Assembly (NCBI GenBank): GCA_016721625.1
Contig: JADKHR010000001.1
Location: 558,001-622,000 of the forward strand
Reading direction: 5' to 3'
Length of the DNA stretch: 64,000 bases
DNA from: Elusimicrobiota bacterium
GTDB taxonomy: Bacteria; Elusimicrobiota; Elusimicrobia; FEN-1173
Below, piece after piece: positions 26,038 through 36,047 of this stretch; position 1 is the stretch's first letter; each line of letters begins with the position of its first letter. The translations under genes were made by a program, and so were the position numbers. Under the pieces are notes generated by a model that searched no databases, was not told the origin of the DNA, and was given only the letters and a program-made list of their open reading frames with translations.

Positions 26038-27524
26038 TTACAAATCGGCGAGGATTTTATCACGGGCCAGTTGGCCGGAGAGGACGACCATGGGCATGCC
26101 GCCGCCGGGGTTGACGCTACCACCGACGAAATAGAGGTTTTTGTAGTGGGCGCTCCGTTGGGGGGCCTTAAACCCTAAATTCTTTTTGCGGTCGGAGACG
26201 ACGCCGTAGATGGAGCCTTTGTTGGAATAATAGCGGCGTTGAATGTCCACGGGGGTCCAGGTGTCTTCGGTGACGATGTGTTGGCGCAGGTCGGTGAGGC
26301 CCATGCGCTCGAGCTTGATTAACAACCGTTCCCTGAGCGCCGCATAATCCGCGGGGGTGAAGGGATCCGTGTCTTTTAAATGCGGGATGTGGGGCAACAC
26401 TTTAATCACCTCGCACCCGGCGGGGGCTTGGCTGGGGTCGGATTTGCAGGGGGCCACCAGGTAGATCGTGGGGTCTTGGGAAAGTTTCTGCTCTTGGAAA
26501 AGCGTGTTGAAATGTTTCTTGGCGTTCTCCGCGTAGAAGAAGTTGTGATGGGCCAGTTGGGGATATTGGCGGTCGACGCCCAGGTGCAATACCAGGCCGG
26601 AACAGGCGGGTTCGAACTTGTCGTATTTTTTGACGAGCGACGGGGGTTCCTTGAACAGGTCTCGGTAAACGGGGATGACCTCCATGTTGGATACGAACAG
26701 GTCGGCGGTCACCCGCCGGTTGCCGGCGAGAACGAGGGCCGACAGACGGCCGTCCGCGCGATCCGCGCCGACCACCTCGCTGTTGAAATGAATTCGGCCG
26801 CCCAGATCGTTCAGCAGGCGTTCCAGCCCCCGGGCGAGGCCGTAGAGGCCGCCTTTCACGTACCAAAGACCATAGCCGAACTGGATGTGGGGCATGAGGT
26901 TCAACAGCCCCGGAGCGTCGTAGGGCGAGGAGCCCACGTATTTGATGAAGTAGTTTAGCGCGTCCACCAGTTTTTCGTTTTTGACGAACCGGCGCACGCC
27001 GCCATCTAAGGTGCGAAAGACATCAAACCCAGCCAAACTCCGGAGAGGGCCATAAAACCTCACCAGTTCCCAAAACGTGTCGAGGCCTTTGGCGAAATAG
27101 CCTTCTTCCGTGATTCGCGTCAGGTCGCGGGAATAATTCAAGAAATCCCAAAACCCTTCAGTGCCACCGCCGGGGATTTTTTCAGTTCTTCCTCCATTCG
27201 GCGGAGGTCGGGAGTAAAGTCGAAGACGGTGCCATCCTCAAAGAAGTTCCGCCAATGGGGGATGACTTCCTGGAACTGGACGTAATCCTCCATGCGTTTG
27301 CCCGCGCGGTCGAAGAGGGCGCGGAAAATGTGGGGCATGGTTAAAATGGAGGGGCCGAGGTCAAAAGTGAAACCGTCTTTTTCCAAGAGGTTCAGTTTGC
27401 CGCCGGCGCGGTCGTTTTTTTCGTAGACATCAACGGAGAATCCCTCGGTGGCCAGGGAAATGGCCGCGGATAAACCGCCCAAACCTGCGCCGATCACGGC
27501 CACTTTTTTGTTTTTAATGCCCAT
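26038..27524 (-). CDS. crtP: CrtP-type 4,4'-diaponeurosporene oxygenase (one frameshift)
   Basis: This CrtI-superfamily flavoprotein oxidises the terminal methyl of diaponeurosporene. Diagnostic CrtP stretches are VIGAGLGGLSAAISLA (FAD), GFTFDLGPSILTMPHIF, FIKYVGSSPYDAPGLL, LAHHNFFYAENAKKHFN and YFVGGSVNPGGGMPMVVLSG. One base is missing at AAAA 27150-27153. Repair gives GFWDFLNYSRDLTRITEEGY, in line with the S. aureus enzyme. Length is about 495 residues. The start is ATG at 27524 (MGIKNKKVAVIGAG); the upstream in-frame residues come from a REP hairpin and are not coding. Confidence 0.88.
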
Positions 27525-27574
27525 GGGTCCCCCTATTTCTTCTGAGTCTTTTTTGTGTTTGGGCCATTCAAATG

Positions 27575-27612
27575 AAAATCGCCCGATGAATCGGGCAACT
27601 ACGAAAACCAAA
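27575..27612. repeat. REP copy 3 (single hairpin with degenerate partner)
   Basis: GCCCGATGAATCGGGC followed by AACTACGAAAA matches the right half of the REP doublets. The expected second hairpin is reduced to a fragment (GGCCATTCAAATG, about 27563). It lies between aldH and crtP. Confidence 0.7.
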
Positions 27613-27620
27613 ACGAAACA

Positions 27621-29090
27621 TTAAAGATTTGCCTTTTTTTGAGACTGGCGAAAGGCGCGCATAAAGCCCCACAGGCCCTTCAGTTTGGCCAGCAGGGGTT
27701 TCTTTAAAAAGGACATGTGCAGATAGACCCGCAGATTTTCGTAGACGGCGCGGCTGTAGGGGAACCAGTTTAATTCCCGTGAGGCGGACCCCTGATTGAC
27801 CATGACCGATTTTTCGTAGGTAAAGGCCCGCAGTCCTTCAGGACCGTGGTAACGGCCGAACCCGCTCTGTTTGATCCCGCCGAAAGGCATGTGGGGGTTG
27901 CCGATGTTTTTCAGCACGTCGTTCACCACGCAGTTGCCCGCGGCCAGGCGAGAGGCGACCCGGCGGCCACGGGCCAGGTCACGGGTCCACACCGAGGCAT
28001 TGAGGCCGAATTTTGAATCGTTGGCCAAGGCGATGGCCTCTTCTTCGGTCTTAAAAGACATCACGGGCAAGATGGGACCAAAAGTTTCTTCGGTCATCAC
28101 GGCCATGGTGTGGTTGGTTTTCGTCAAAACGACGGGGCTCATCAAAGGGCCCTTTGTCCAGCGTTCCGTGCGCAATTGGGCGCCTTTTTGCAGGGCGTCG
28201 TCGATGTGGCCGTTAATGATGTCCGCTTGACGGGGGTTGGTGAGGGCGCCCATGTCATCGTCCATCGTTGTGCCGATTCGCAAGGCTTTTGTTCGTGCCA
28301 CCAGGGCGGCGACGAACCTGTCGTGCACGCCCTCCTGCACATAAAGCCGTTCCGTGGCCACACACACCTGCCCCGCGTTGGCGAAAGCGCCGTAGACGGC
28401 GGCCTCCACCGTCCGGTCAAAGGGCGCGTCATCGAAAACGATCATGGGATCTTTGCCGCCCAACTCCAAAACGACGGGGATCAGATGGGTCGCGGCGGCC
28501 GCCATGACTTTTTTTCCCGTTTCCACGCCGCCAGTCAGAAAAATCAGGTCTGGTTTCTCGTCTATCAGCTGTTGGCCGACCAGGCCATCCCCTGGGGCCA
28601 GCACGACCGCTTCCTTTGGAAAACCCGCTCGGTGGAAAAGACTTTCGATCATTTTCCCAACTTCGGTGGACAGCTCCGAGGGCTTTAATATCACAGCGTT
28701 TCCCGCGGCCAGTGCCGTGGCCATGGGGACCAGAGACAATTGAAAAGGGAAGTTCCAGGGAGAGAGGATCAATACCCAGCCCCAGGGGTGCCGTTCCACG
28801 TGGGAGGAACTGTGACGGTAGGAAAAAGGCGTGGGCCGCTTTTCGGGCGAGAGAACCCGGGCGAGATTCTTTTCTAAATAACGGAGGTTTTCGACCGTCG
28901 GAATGATTTCCGTCATCACCGCTTCCACAGGGGTTTTGCCGGTGACCGTGTTTAAACAACCGGCGATGGCGTCCATTTCTTCGATGATGAGATTGCGCAA
29001 CCGGCCCAGGCGATCGACCCGCTCTTCGAACGTGGTTTGAGCCCAGGATGTCCCGGCCTGGCAGGCCCGATCACCCAGTTCTTCGATCAA
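27621..29090 (-). CDS. Aldehyde dehydrogenase of the C30 carotenoid pathway
   Basis: This 489-residue class 3-type ALDH shows WGWVLILSPWNFPFQLSLVP, LKPSELS, FLTGGVETGKKVMAAAA (NAD loop), VVLELGGKDPMIV (catalytic Glu), FANAGQVCVATERLYV (catalytic Cys) and TEETFGPILPV. By position it would oxidise 4,4'-diaponeurosporen-4-al to the acid, like S. aureus AldH. The start is TTG at 29090, directly after the crtN stop, with GGAGG 5 nt upstream. A C-terminal hydrophobic/basic tail may bind membrane. Confidence 0.88.
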   Translation of the reverse strand: MIEELGDRACQAGTSWAQTTFEERVDRLGRLRNLIIEEMDAIAGCLNTVTGKTPVEAVMTEIIPTVENLRYLEKNLARVLSPEKRPTPFSYRHSSSHVERHPWGWVLILSPWNFPFQLSLVPMATALAAGNAVILKPSELSTEVGKMIESLFHRAGFPKEAVVLAPGDGLVGQQLIDEKPDLIFLTGGVETGKKVMAAAATHLIPVVLELGGKDPMIVFDDAPFDRTVEAAVYGAFANAGQVCVATERLYVQEGVHDRFVAALVARTKALRIGTTMDDDMGALTNPRQADIINGHIDDALQKGAQLRTERWTKGPLMSPVVLTKTNHTMAVMTEETFGPILPVMSFKTEEEAIALANDSKFGLNASVWTRDLARGRRVASRLAAGNCVVNDVLKNIGNPHMPFGGIKQSGFGRYHGPEGLRAFTYEKSVMVNQGSASRELNWFPYSRAVYENLRVYLHMSFLKKPLLAKLKGLWGFMRAFRQSQKKANL

Positions 29091-30626
29091 TTAGACCTCC
29101 GCGGGCAGGGCGGGGACTGGCGGGAACGGCACGCCGTGCTTTTTGCAAATCAGGTTGGAGGAGATCCGAGCGGACTCGTAGATCGTGGGCAGTCCGCTTC
29201 CGGGGTGGGTTCCACCGCCCACCAGGTAACAATGGTCCAGTTCCTCAAATTTGTTCCGCGGCCGCAAATACAACAATTGAGAAAACGTATGGGCCAGGTT
29301 GAAAGTGGCCCCCTGATAAATAAGGCCGTCCTTTTCCCAATCGAGCGGGGTGATCACGCGTTCCACCCGGATTCGGCTCCGAAGATCCTTGATGCCGGAC
29401 CGTTCCACCACCAAGTCCAACACGTGGTTTTTGAAGGTTTCTTTTTGGGCGGCCCAATCCACCGAACCGGATTGGTTGGGCGCGGGGACCAGGATATAGA
29501 GGGCGGATTTCCCCTCGGGCGCCAGGGACGGGTCCGTGGCGGAGGCATTTTGAATATAGAACGAAATGTCGTCGGACAGCACCTTGCGGGTGGATATGTC
29601 GTGCAGGTTGGCTTTGTAATCCTTCGCGAAAAAGATGGTGTGGTGGTCCAGCGGAACCTTCCCGTCAATGCCCAGGTAGATCATGAACGTGGAACAGGAA
29701 TATTGCTTCTTGGCCAACTTTTTGGGCGTGTATTTTTTGAGTTTCCCCCCGGGAACCAAGTGGGACATGGCGTGGGCGAAGTCGGCGTTAATCACCACTT
29801 CGTCGGCGGTGACGGTTTCGCCTGATTTTAATCGGACACCTGTCACCCGTCGGCCGTCCAGAACCAAGGATTGAACCGGGCTTGAAAGATGGATTTTACC
29901 CCCCCATTCTTCCACCACGCGGGCCATGGCCTGGGAAATTTGGTTAAGCCCGCCCATCACGTGCTCAACGCCGTAGGCATGCTCGATGTAGGGAAGCATG
30001 GTGAACAGCGCCGGGCAATCCCAGGGCGACATGCCCAGGTATTTCGCCTGGAACGTGAAGGAGAGTTTGAGTTTTTCCGGTTTAAAATAGCGGCCCAGGT
30101 TTTTAAACAGCGACCGGCCCACGCCAAGGGCGGGAACGGCCTTCAAGAGATCCAACGACAGAAAAGAGCCGAGGCTGGAGTAATCCCGCTGGATGCAGGG
30201 ATAAAGCTTTTCGTATCGTTCCCCTTCGTCTTTCAAAAATTTATCAAACCCCGGCTCGCTTCCCGGGAACACCCGGCCGATTTCCCGGCGCATGGCCGCG
30301 TGGTCGGAAGAGACCGCCACCTCACGGTCCTCAAACCGGAGACGGTATAGAGGGTCGAGTTTTTTGAAAGTCAAATATTTTTCGACGTCACGCCCCGCTT
30401 CCTGAAACATCTCAGCCAGAATGAAGCGCATCATCAAAAAGGTGGGCCCCGTGTCGAACGTAAACCCCTCCGCCCGGATGGGCGCGTTTCTCCCCCCCAC
30501 CACGGATTTGGCTTCGTAAACCGATACCTCAAACCCCCGCCGGGCCAAGATCATGGCGCTGGTCAACCCGCCGGGACCGGCGCCGACGATGACGATTTTT
30601 TTTGGTTTTTTGGGGGTTTGGTTCAT
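29091..30626 (-). CDS. crtN: CrtN-type diapophytoene desaturase (CrtI superfamily)
   Basis: This 511-residue FAD enzyme has KKIVIVGAGPGGLTSAMILA at the N-terminus, EGFTFDTGPTFLMM, YGVEHVMGGLNQISQAMARV, QYSCSTFMIYLGIDGKVPL and a C-terminal GGGTHPGSGLPTIYESA. It fits desaturases that dehydrogenate a C30 (or C40) colourless carotene. Its place ahead of aldH, crtP, crtQ and crtO argues for diapophytoene as substrate. It is intact. No squalene or diapophytoene synthase lies in the window, so the precursor must come from elsewhere. Confidence 0.87.
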   Translation of the reverse strand: MNQTPKKPKKIVIVGAGPGGLTSAMILARRGFEVSVYEAKSVVGGRNAPIRAEGFTFDTGPTFLMMRFILAEMFQEAGRDVEKYLTFKKLDPLYRLRFEDREVAVSSDHAAMRREIGRVFPGSEPGFDKFLKDEGERYEKLYPCIQRDYSSLGSFLSLDLLKAVPALGVGRSLFKNLGRYFKPEKLKLSFTFQAKYLGMSPWDCPALFTMLPYIEHAYGVEHVMGGLNQISQAMARVVEEWGGKIHLSSPVQSLVLDGRRVTGVRLKSGETVTADEVVINADFAHAMSHLVPGGKLKKYTPKKLAKKQYSCSTFMIYLGIDGKVPLDHHTIFFAKDYKANLHDISTRKVLSDDISFYIQNASATDPSLAPEGKSALYILVPAPNQSGSVDWAAQKETFKNHVLDLVVERSGIKDLRSRIRVERVITPLDWEKDGLIYQGATFNLAHTFSQLLYLRPRNKFEELDHCYLVGGGTHPGSGLPTIYESARISSNLICKKHGVPFPPVPALPAEV

Positions 30627-30746
30627 GTTGAGATTTTCCTTAAATCTTCAAAATTTGGCCAGAAGGGCTCTGAAAAAGGATTCTCTCATATTCGGAAACA
30701 AAGAGGAGCGGGACACACAGGCGTTCACTCGCAAATTTTACGTGGG

Positions 30747-33428
30747 TCAACCGGTCCACTTCCTGTAGTGAAACAATTTTGGCGCGATCAACTTTCGCGC
30801 CGTTTCAACAAAAAAGATGCACAAACCCGGGAGAAGCGCGATGCCCCAATGCCAGGGTTTTAACGGCACAGTATCAAACGGATCATGAAAGATGGGAACA
30901 TAGACCAAAATCAACTGCAAAACAACCCCCAGCAGAACGGCCAGGAAAAGCGGGCGGTTCTTGAAAAAACCAAGGCGAAAGATCGTATATTGATCGGACC
31001 GCGCGTTAAAACCCACCAGCCATTCAAAGATCACGACCGAGCAAAAAGCCATGGTCCGGGCTTCGTGGATCTCGTAGTGCCGGTACGTCCAGGCAAACAC
31101 CAAAAAGGATCCAATGCCGAGCATGCTCGATAGAAATATCACACGCAAGACCATGCCTGGAAAAAGTAAACCCACGCGGTTATTTCTCGGCGGGTAATTA
31201 AGCTCGTCCCCCACGCGAGGCTCCAGGCCCAGCGGAATAGCCATCAGGGCGCCCGTCACCAGGTTGATCCACAAGATTTGCAGTGGAACCAGCGCCGCGT
31301 GGCCAATGAACGCCACGCTCAACAACAGCACGAGCAGTTCACCGAAACAGGTTGTTAGGCTGAACAAGAGCACATTGCGCAACCGGTTAAATATCGCCCG
31401 GCCCTCCTCCACCGCCGTCACAATCGAGGAAAAGTTGTCGTCCGCCAGAACCATGTTGGACGCTTCTTTAGCCACGTCCGTTCCGGTGATCCCCATGGCA
31501 ATGCCAATATCCGCCGACTCCAGCGCCGGAGCATCATTCACCCCGTCCCCCGTCATGGCCACCACGTGGCCCCGGCTCTTGAAAGCATTGACAATGCGAA
31601 GCTTATGCAAAGGCTCGATGCGGGCAAAAACGGAAACACCTTCCACCCGGCCCGCTAGATCCGCCTCATTCATGCCTTCCAGATCCCGGCCGGTGAGAAC
31701 CTCGCCATCCGTCAGGCCGATCGCCTTGGCAATGGCACTGGCGGTCACCTTGTTATCCCCCGTGGCCATCACAACCTTGATCCCTCCACCCCGGCAAAGC
31801 GCGATGGACTTCTTCGCCTCCTCGCGAGGGGGATCGATCATGCCGCAGAGCCCGGCCAGAACCAGCCGTCCGTTAAAGACCGCCGCTGTGAAAGGAGTTT
31901 GATCAGGGGCCTCTTCCATATAAGCCATCGCCAGCACACGCATGGCCTCACGGGACATCTGATCGGCTGATGCCAGGAACTGGGCGCGGATGTCATCCGT
32001 CAACGGGTGAATGGCGCCTTGGTCGATGTAAAACCGAGACATCGGCAAGATCTTCTCCAGCGACCCTTTTACTCTGACTACCCGTTGGCCGGACTCTTGG
32101 TGCAAGGTCGCCATGTATTGGTTTTCACTCTGAAAGGGGATTTCGTCAACGCGCGGCATCCTCTCCTCAAGCGATTTCTTGTCCAGGTGGGCTTTGGCCG
32201 CCAGAACAACCAGGGCGCCTTCGGTGGGATCGCCCAAAATATCAGGGCCGTCCTCCCCCTTAATTAAATGGGCATCATTGCAGAGAAGGGCGGTGGTTAA
32301 AACCTGGCGCAGGGACGGGTCCTGCGTCGCCGAAAAACTTTTCCCCTCTTGCGTAAATTCACCGGCCGTGTCATAGCCCTGGCCACCCACCTCCACCCAC
32401 TGCCCATGGGAGTACATCTTACCAACGGTCATTTGATTAAGGGTCAATGTTCCGGTCTTATCCGAACAAATGATCGTTGTGGAACCAAGCGTTTCCACCG
32501 CGATCAGCTTGCGAATAATCGCGTTGTGGCGGGCCATTCTCTGCATTCCCAGCGCCAGCACGACGGTCACGACGGCCGGCAAGGATTCCGGTATCGCGGC
32601 CACCGCGGCCGCCACCGCCATCATAAACACTTCGGTCCGATCCATCCCTTTCCATAAACCCAACGCCACCAGGAGGGCGCACGCCGACAGGACAACCCAA
32701 ATCAGCCAGTGCCCTAACCGATCAATGCTCTTTTGCAAAGAGGTTTTTTCTTTGCGGATATTCCGAACAGCCCCTGCGATCCGTCCGATCTCTGTTTTCA
32801 TCCCGGTCTGGACCACCAACGCAAAGCCGCGGCCATAGGCCACCGATGTTCCCATAAAAACCATGTTCTTACGTTCCGCCAAGGGCGTATCCAGAGGCAG
32901 GGGCTCACGCTTTTTTTCGACGGGGAGGGATTCCCCCGTCAACGACGACTCGTTCACTTTGAGGCTTGACACTTCAAACATCCGCGCGTCCGCCGCCACC
33001 TTATCACCCGCTTCAAGCAGGAGGATATCCCCGGGAACTATGTCGCGGGTTTCGATGATCTTCACCGTCCCCTCCCGGCGAACCTTGGCTTTCGCCGCGG
33101 CCAACTTGAGCAAAGAGGCCATGGCGCTCTCGGCCCGCATCTCCTGAACAAAGCCGATCACCGCCATGAATAAAAGAACGCCGACAATGACCAACGCATC
33201 CAACGGCCCCTTCACATACGCTTTAATGCTCGCGGCGACCACAAGAATATAAACCAGGGGGTTTAGGAATTGACGGAAGAAGACGGACATCGGCGTGGGC
33301 CGGTCACGGGATTCCAGAACATTCAGGCCGTATTGGCCCGTTCGCCCAAGGGCCTCTTGGTCCGTCAACCCCTTGGGATCGGACGAAATTTCTCTGAATA
33401 ACTCTTCAATTGTTTTATGGTGAGCCAT
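30747..33428 (-). CDS. Calcium-transporting-type P-type ATPase (P2A)
   Basis: This 893-residue pump has the complete P-type order: N-terminal cation-ATPase domain (TIEELFREISSDPKGLTDQE), actuator LTGESLP, M4 IPESLPAVVTVVLALG, phosphorylation CSDKTGTLT, nucleotide-binding KGSLEKILP, hinge MTGDGVNDAPALESADIGIA and a C-terminal helix bundle (FGELLVLLLSVAFIG, LQILWINLVTGALMAIPLGL). PESLP in M4 and NLVTG in M6 resemble Ca/Mn pumps of the PMR1/PacL group. ATG at 33428 follows GAGGA by 5 nt; the in-frame TTG upstream is unlikely. It precedes the carotenoid cluster on the same strand with a 120-nt gap. Confidence 0.92.
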   Translation of the reverse strand: MAHHKTIEELFREISSDPKGLTDQEALGRTGQYGLNVLESRDRPTPMSVFFRQFLNPLVYILVVAASIKAYVKGPLDALVIVGVLLFMAVIGFVQEMRAESAMASLLKLAAAKAKVRREGTVKIIETRDIVPGDILLLEAGDKVAADARMFEVSSLKVNESSLTGESLPVEKKREPLPLDTPLAERKNMVFMGTSVAYGRGFALVVQTGMKTEIGRIAGAVRNIRKEKTSLQKSIDRLGHWLIWVVLSACALLVALGLWKGMDRTEVFMMAVAAAVAAIPESLPAVVTVVLALGMQRMARHNAIIRKLIAVETLGSTTIICSDKTGTLTLNQMTVGKMYSHGQWVEVGGQGYDTAGEFTQEGKSFSATQDPSLRQVLTTALLCNDAHLIKGEDGPDILGDPTEGALVVLAAKAHLDKKSLEERMPRVDEIPFQSENQYMATLHQESGQRVVRVKGSLEKILPMSRFYIDQGAIHPLTDDIRAQFLASADQMSREAMRVLAMAYMEEAPDQTPFTAAVFNGRLVLAGLCGMIDPPREEAKKSIALCRGGGIKVVMATGDNKVTASAIAKAIGLTDGEVLTGRDLEGMNEADLAGRVEGVSVFARIEPLHKLRIVNAFKSRGHVVAMTGDGVNDAPALESADIGIAMGITGTDVAKEASNMVLADDNFSSIVTAVEEGRAIFNRLRNVLLFSLTTCFGELLVLLLSVAFIGHAALVPLQILWINLVTGALMAIPLGLEPRVGDELNYPPRNNRVGLLFPGMVLRVIFLSSMLGIGSFLVFAWTYRHYEIHEARTMAFCSVVIFEWLVGFNARSDQYTIFRLGFFKNRPLFLAVLLGVVLQLILVYVPIFHDPFDTVPLKPWHWGIALLPGLCIFFVETARKLIAPKLFHYRKWTG

Positions 33429-33513
33429 CGGAATCCTCAATGACAAAATTTCTTAACGACGAAAGGGCGGGTTGTGACCCCGCTTTCGTTAAAAAGGGGT
33501 TATTTGATTTATT

Positions 33514-34998
33514 TTACTTTTTATCGAGGGTTTTGAGGTAGCGAGAAGCCGTTTGAATATGGTTTTCTTGTTTTTCCAAAGGCATCTTATCGAAAATTTT
33601 GACCAGCATTCCCAACCGTGGATTCGTCAAAAAGAATTGGCGTTGGGTGTGCATGAAGCGCCAGAACAAGCCATCCCAAACCGACTGCCAGTCGCCTTTC
33701 GGGTAATCGCTCATTTTCATCAAATAGTTACTGCCGCTGATGTAGGGTTTAGTGGTCATCAGCCCGCCATCGGCAAACTGGCTCATGCCATACACGTTGG
33801 GAACCATGACCCAATCATACGAATCAATAAAGAGCTCCATAAACCATTTTTACACTTCATCGGGGTCAAACTCGCAGAGCACCATAAAGTTCCCCAACAC
33901 CATGAGACGCTCGATGTGATGACAATACCCGGTGGCCAGTAGTTTTTTAATCGTGGCGTCTATGGGTGGGATTCCCGTGCTGCCGGTCCAAAACGATGGC
34001 GGAATCTTCCGTTTGAATTTCCAATAGTTGGTGGTGCGTTCTTGACTCCCCTTGATTTGATAAACGCCGCGGATAAATTCGCGCCACCCTATAATTTGGC
34101 GCACGAACCCTTCGCAAGAGTTGAGAGGAATTTTGTTTTCATTGGCGTATTTAATGGCTTGATCCACAATCTCCCCGGGCGTCAGCAATCCCACATTCAG
34201 CATGGGTGTTAGGAGGCTGTGGTGTAATATGATTTCGTCCTTGACCATGGAATCTTCATAGTCGCCGAACTCGGCAAACCGTTTCTGTAAAAATTGGTTC
34301 AGCCACGCGCGACTTTCTGAAAAGGTTGTGGGGTAAATAATCGTGTCGCTAATTTCGCCGTAATTGAAAGGAAAGTGCTTTTTCACATAGGTGGCCGCTT
34401 CGGTCCAATAAGCGTTAGGGTTGGGGAATTTTACTTCCGGGGGTTTTTTGCCTTTGGGATACTTCAACCGGTTTTCTGTATCAAACGTCCACTTCCCCCC
34501 GACCGGTTGGAGTTTCGAATCGACCAATAGTTTGAAGCGCTTACGTTGCTGGGTGTAGAAGTCGGTCTGGTGGAATCGTTTTTTGCCGCCGAAATAACCG
34601 CTGACCTGTTCCGCCGTCAACATAAAAAGGGGCGAATCATGCTTAGTCGCTTTTATTTTCAGTTGGAGGGCGTGTTCCGACATCCTTTTTTCCAAAAGAT
34701 AATCCGTCACATCGACATAATGAATCTCGGAAACGCCTTTTTGTTTGAGGTGCGGCAGTAGATGTCTAACATCCGAAATCTTTTCTTTTGCCTCGATGTA
34801 GGTGACGGCATACCCCTTGCTTTCCAGAAACCGCTGGTACGCCTTCATGGTGGCGCGATGAAAGACCAACTTTTGCTTATGGAAGTTATACTGCTTGAAA
34901 AAGAGAAATTCTTCCACCATAAAAACCGCTTGGTTTTTTTGCAACGCGGGGTGTTTTTCGAAAAGCTGATGAGGAAACACAAGAGTGATGGCGCTCAT
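33514..34998 (-). CDS. Photolyase/cryptochrome-related flavoprotein with in-frame stop
   Basis: This is about 494 residues if read through. The N-terminal domain starts MSAITLVFPHQLFEKH (ATG 34998, AAAGGAA upstream). The FAD domain has EGFVRQIIGWREFIRGVYQI, HHIERLMVLGNFMVL and PNVYGMSQFADGGLMTTKPY. A TAA at 33850-33852 interrupts DPDEV*KWFMELFIDSYDW, exactly where homologues carry a Tyr codon, and coding resumes in the same frame. The cysteine cluster that binds [4Fe-4S] in PhrB-type members is replaced by DYPKGDWQSVWDG. The role may be light-dependent repair or sensing. The stop could be a real nonsense mutation or a base-call error. Confidence 0.85.
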
Positions 34999-35090
34999 TA
35001 TTTTATTCCTTTCGTTCGGCATCGATCGCTTCAGGATTTGACCTTGACGGCAAACACCTTAAAGAAACCGCACAAGCCACCCCTCCCTGA

Positions 35091-35177
35091 CCCTCCCCTT
35101 GGCAAGGGGAGGGAACACATCCTTTAGGTCGAGCCGTTGTTTCCTCTCCTTCCCAAGGAGGGGATCAAGGGGAGGTC
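35091..35177. repeat. Two GC-rich palindromes between photolyase and SOUL genes
   Basis: CCCTCCCCTTGGCAAGGGGA forms a strong hairpin at 35091-35113. A second, imperfect one (TCCTTCCCAAGGAGG) follows at about 35145-35160. The same stem (CCCTCCCCTT.. AAGGGGAGGG) recurs at 61327-61349. These probably act as terminators or are interspersed palindromes. Confidence 0.6.
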
Positions 35178-35204
35178 TGAGATTCTGTCTCTGCCCATCA
35201 TGAG

Positions 35205-35876
35205 TTAATCGACTTCTATCTGGACTTCGTTGTGACGTAGGAACCACAGAGTAAAGGGCGCGTTGTACCGGGCCAGGATCGGCTCGTTTTTAGATGTCAG
35301 GCCTTGCGCGGCGATCCATTGAATCAGCGCGCTCTTTTTTTCTTCGTACCGGGATTCGGACCAGCTTCCGGAGTAGGTGATCACGGCGACTTTTCGCGAC
35401 GGAACCTGGCGTAGGACGACCGTTTCGTCGTTCGGTTGAGGGGCGGTCTCCGCGGTGTAGATCGATGGAAGAGTAAACGAAACGATGTACCCGTTTTCGG
35501 AAAGCACTTGGGTTACGGGTGCGGTCATTGAGATCTTTTCCGGGGAGCCTTGTGATTGTTGGCCCACCGGAGCGGTCATGGGGATTTTTTTCTGGCCCTG
35601 GTTTTGACCCTGGATGTAACGGAAGAGCTTCCGGAAGGCGCTATTGCCGGCTTCCTTAAATGTGGCGCGCACCTCTGTTTCCGCCACGGCAAAGGACTCC
35701 ATCTGCCGGAGCTCAAAATCACCGTCGGTCTTTACAACGCTGAATTTCGGCTGTTCGATTCCCAAGGCGGCCTCCGTTAAGAAGAAGGGAAGGAAAAGGA
35801 ATAAACAGATCCACGCCGCAGACCCGAGCTTCGACTTATTGAAACCGGTCATTTGGGTTTGAGTGATCGCGCTCAT
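35205..35876 (-). CDS. SOUL-family heme-binding protein, exported
   Basis: This 223-residue protein has a signal sequence (AAWICLFLFLPFFLTEAALG) and the SOUL/HBP fold: FELRQMESFAVAETEV, FRKLFRYIQGQNQ, two KIPMTAPV/KISMTAPV motifs, VVLRQVPSRKVAVITYSGSW and a C-terminal ARYNAPFTLWFLRHNEVQIE. SOUL proteins bind tetrapyrroles. It neighbours a photolyase-like gene, as is common for SOUL genes. The start could also be the Met at 35849. Confidence 0.9.
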   Translation of the reverse strand: MSAITQTQMTGFNKSKLGSAAWICLFLFLPFFLTEAALGIEQPKFSVVKTDGDFELRQMESFAVAETEVRATFKEAGNSAFRKLFRYIQGQNQGQKKIPMTAPVGQQSQGSPEKISMTAPVTQVLSENGYIVSFTLPSIYTAETAPQPNDETVVLRQVPSRKVAVITYSGSWSESRYEEKKSALIQWIAAQGLTSKNEPILARYNAPFTLWFLRHNEVQIEVD

Positions 35877-36047
35877 AAATTCCCCCCACTTTCTATCTTA
35901 CCATTATCAATTTTCTTTCTTTCCGCACCCCGAGTGTAACGCCCCGCTGGACATAAAGGTTCCCGAATCGAGTGCTGAATTCCAGCAACAAGACCGTAGG
36001 ACGGCCTCCGACCAGCAACGGGGCGCCACACCCCATAGGCTAATTAA

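Noticed and set aside
27525..27611. 29-residue N-terminal extension of CrtP
   Set aside because: The codons are a translated REP hairpin; the same VVARFIG string appears from other REP copies, and the flavin motif begins right after the ATG at 27524.
28110..28688. Plus-strand frames opposite aldehyde dehydrogenase
   Set aside because: Antisense shadows; the ALDH catalytic motifs fix the minus strand as coding.
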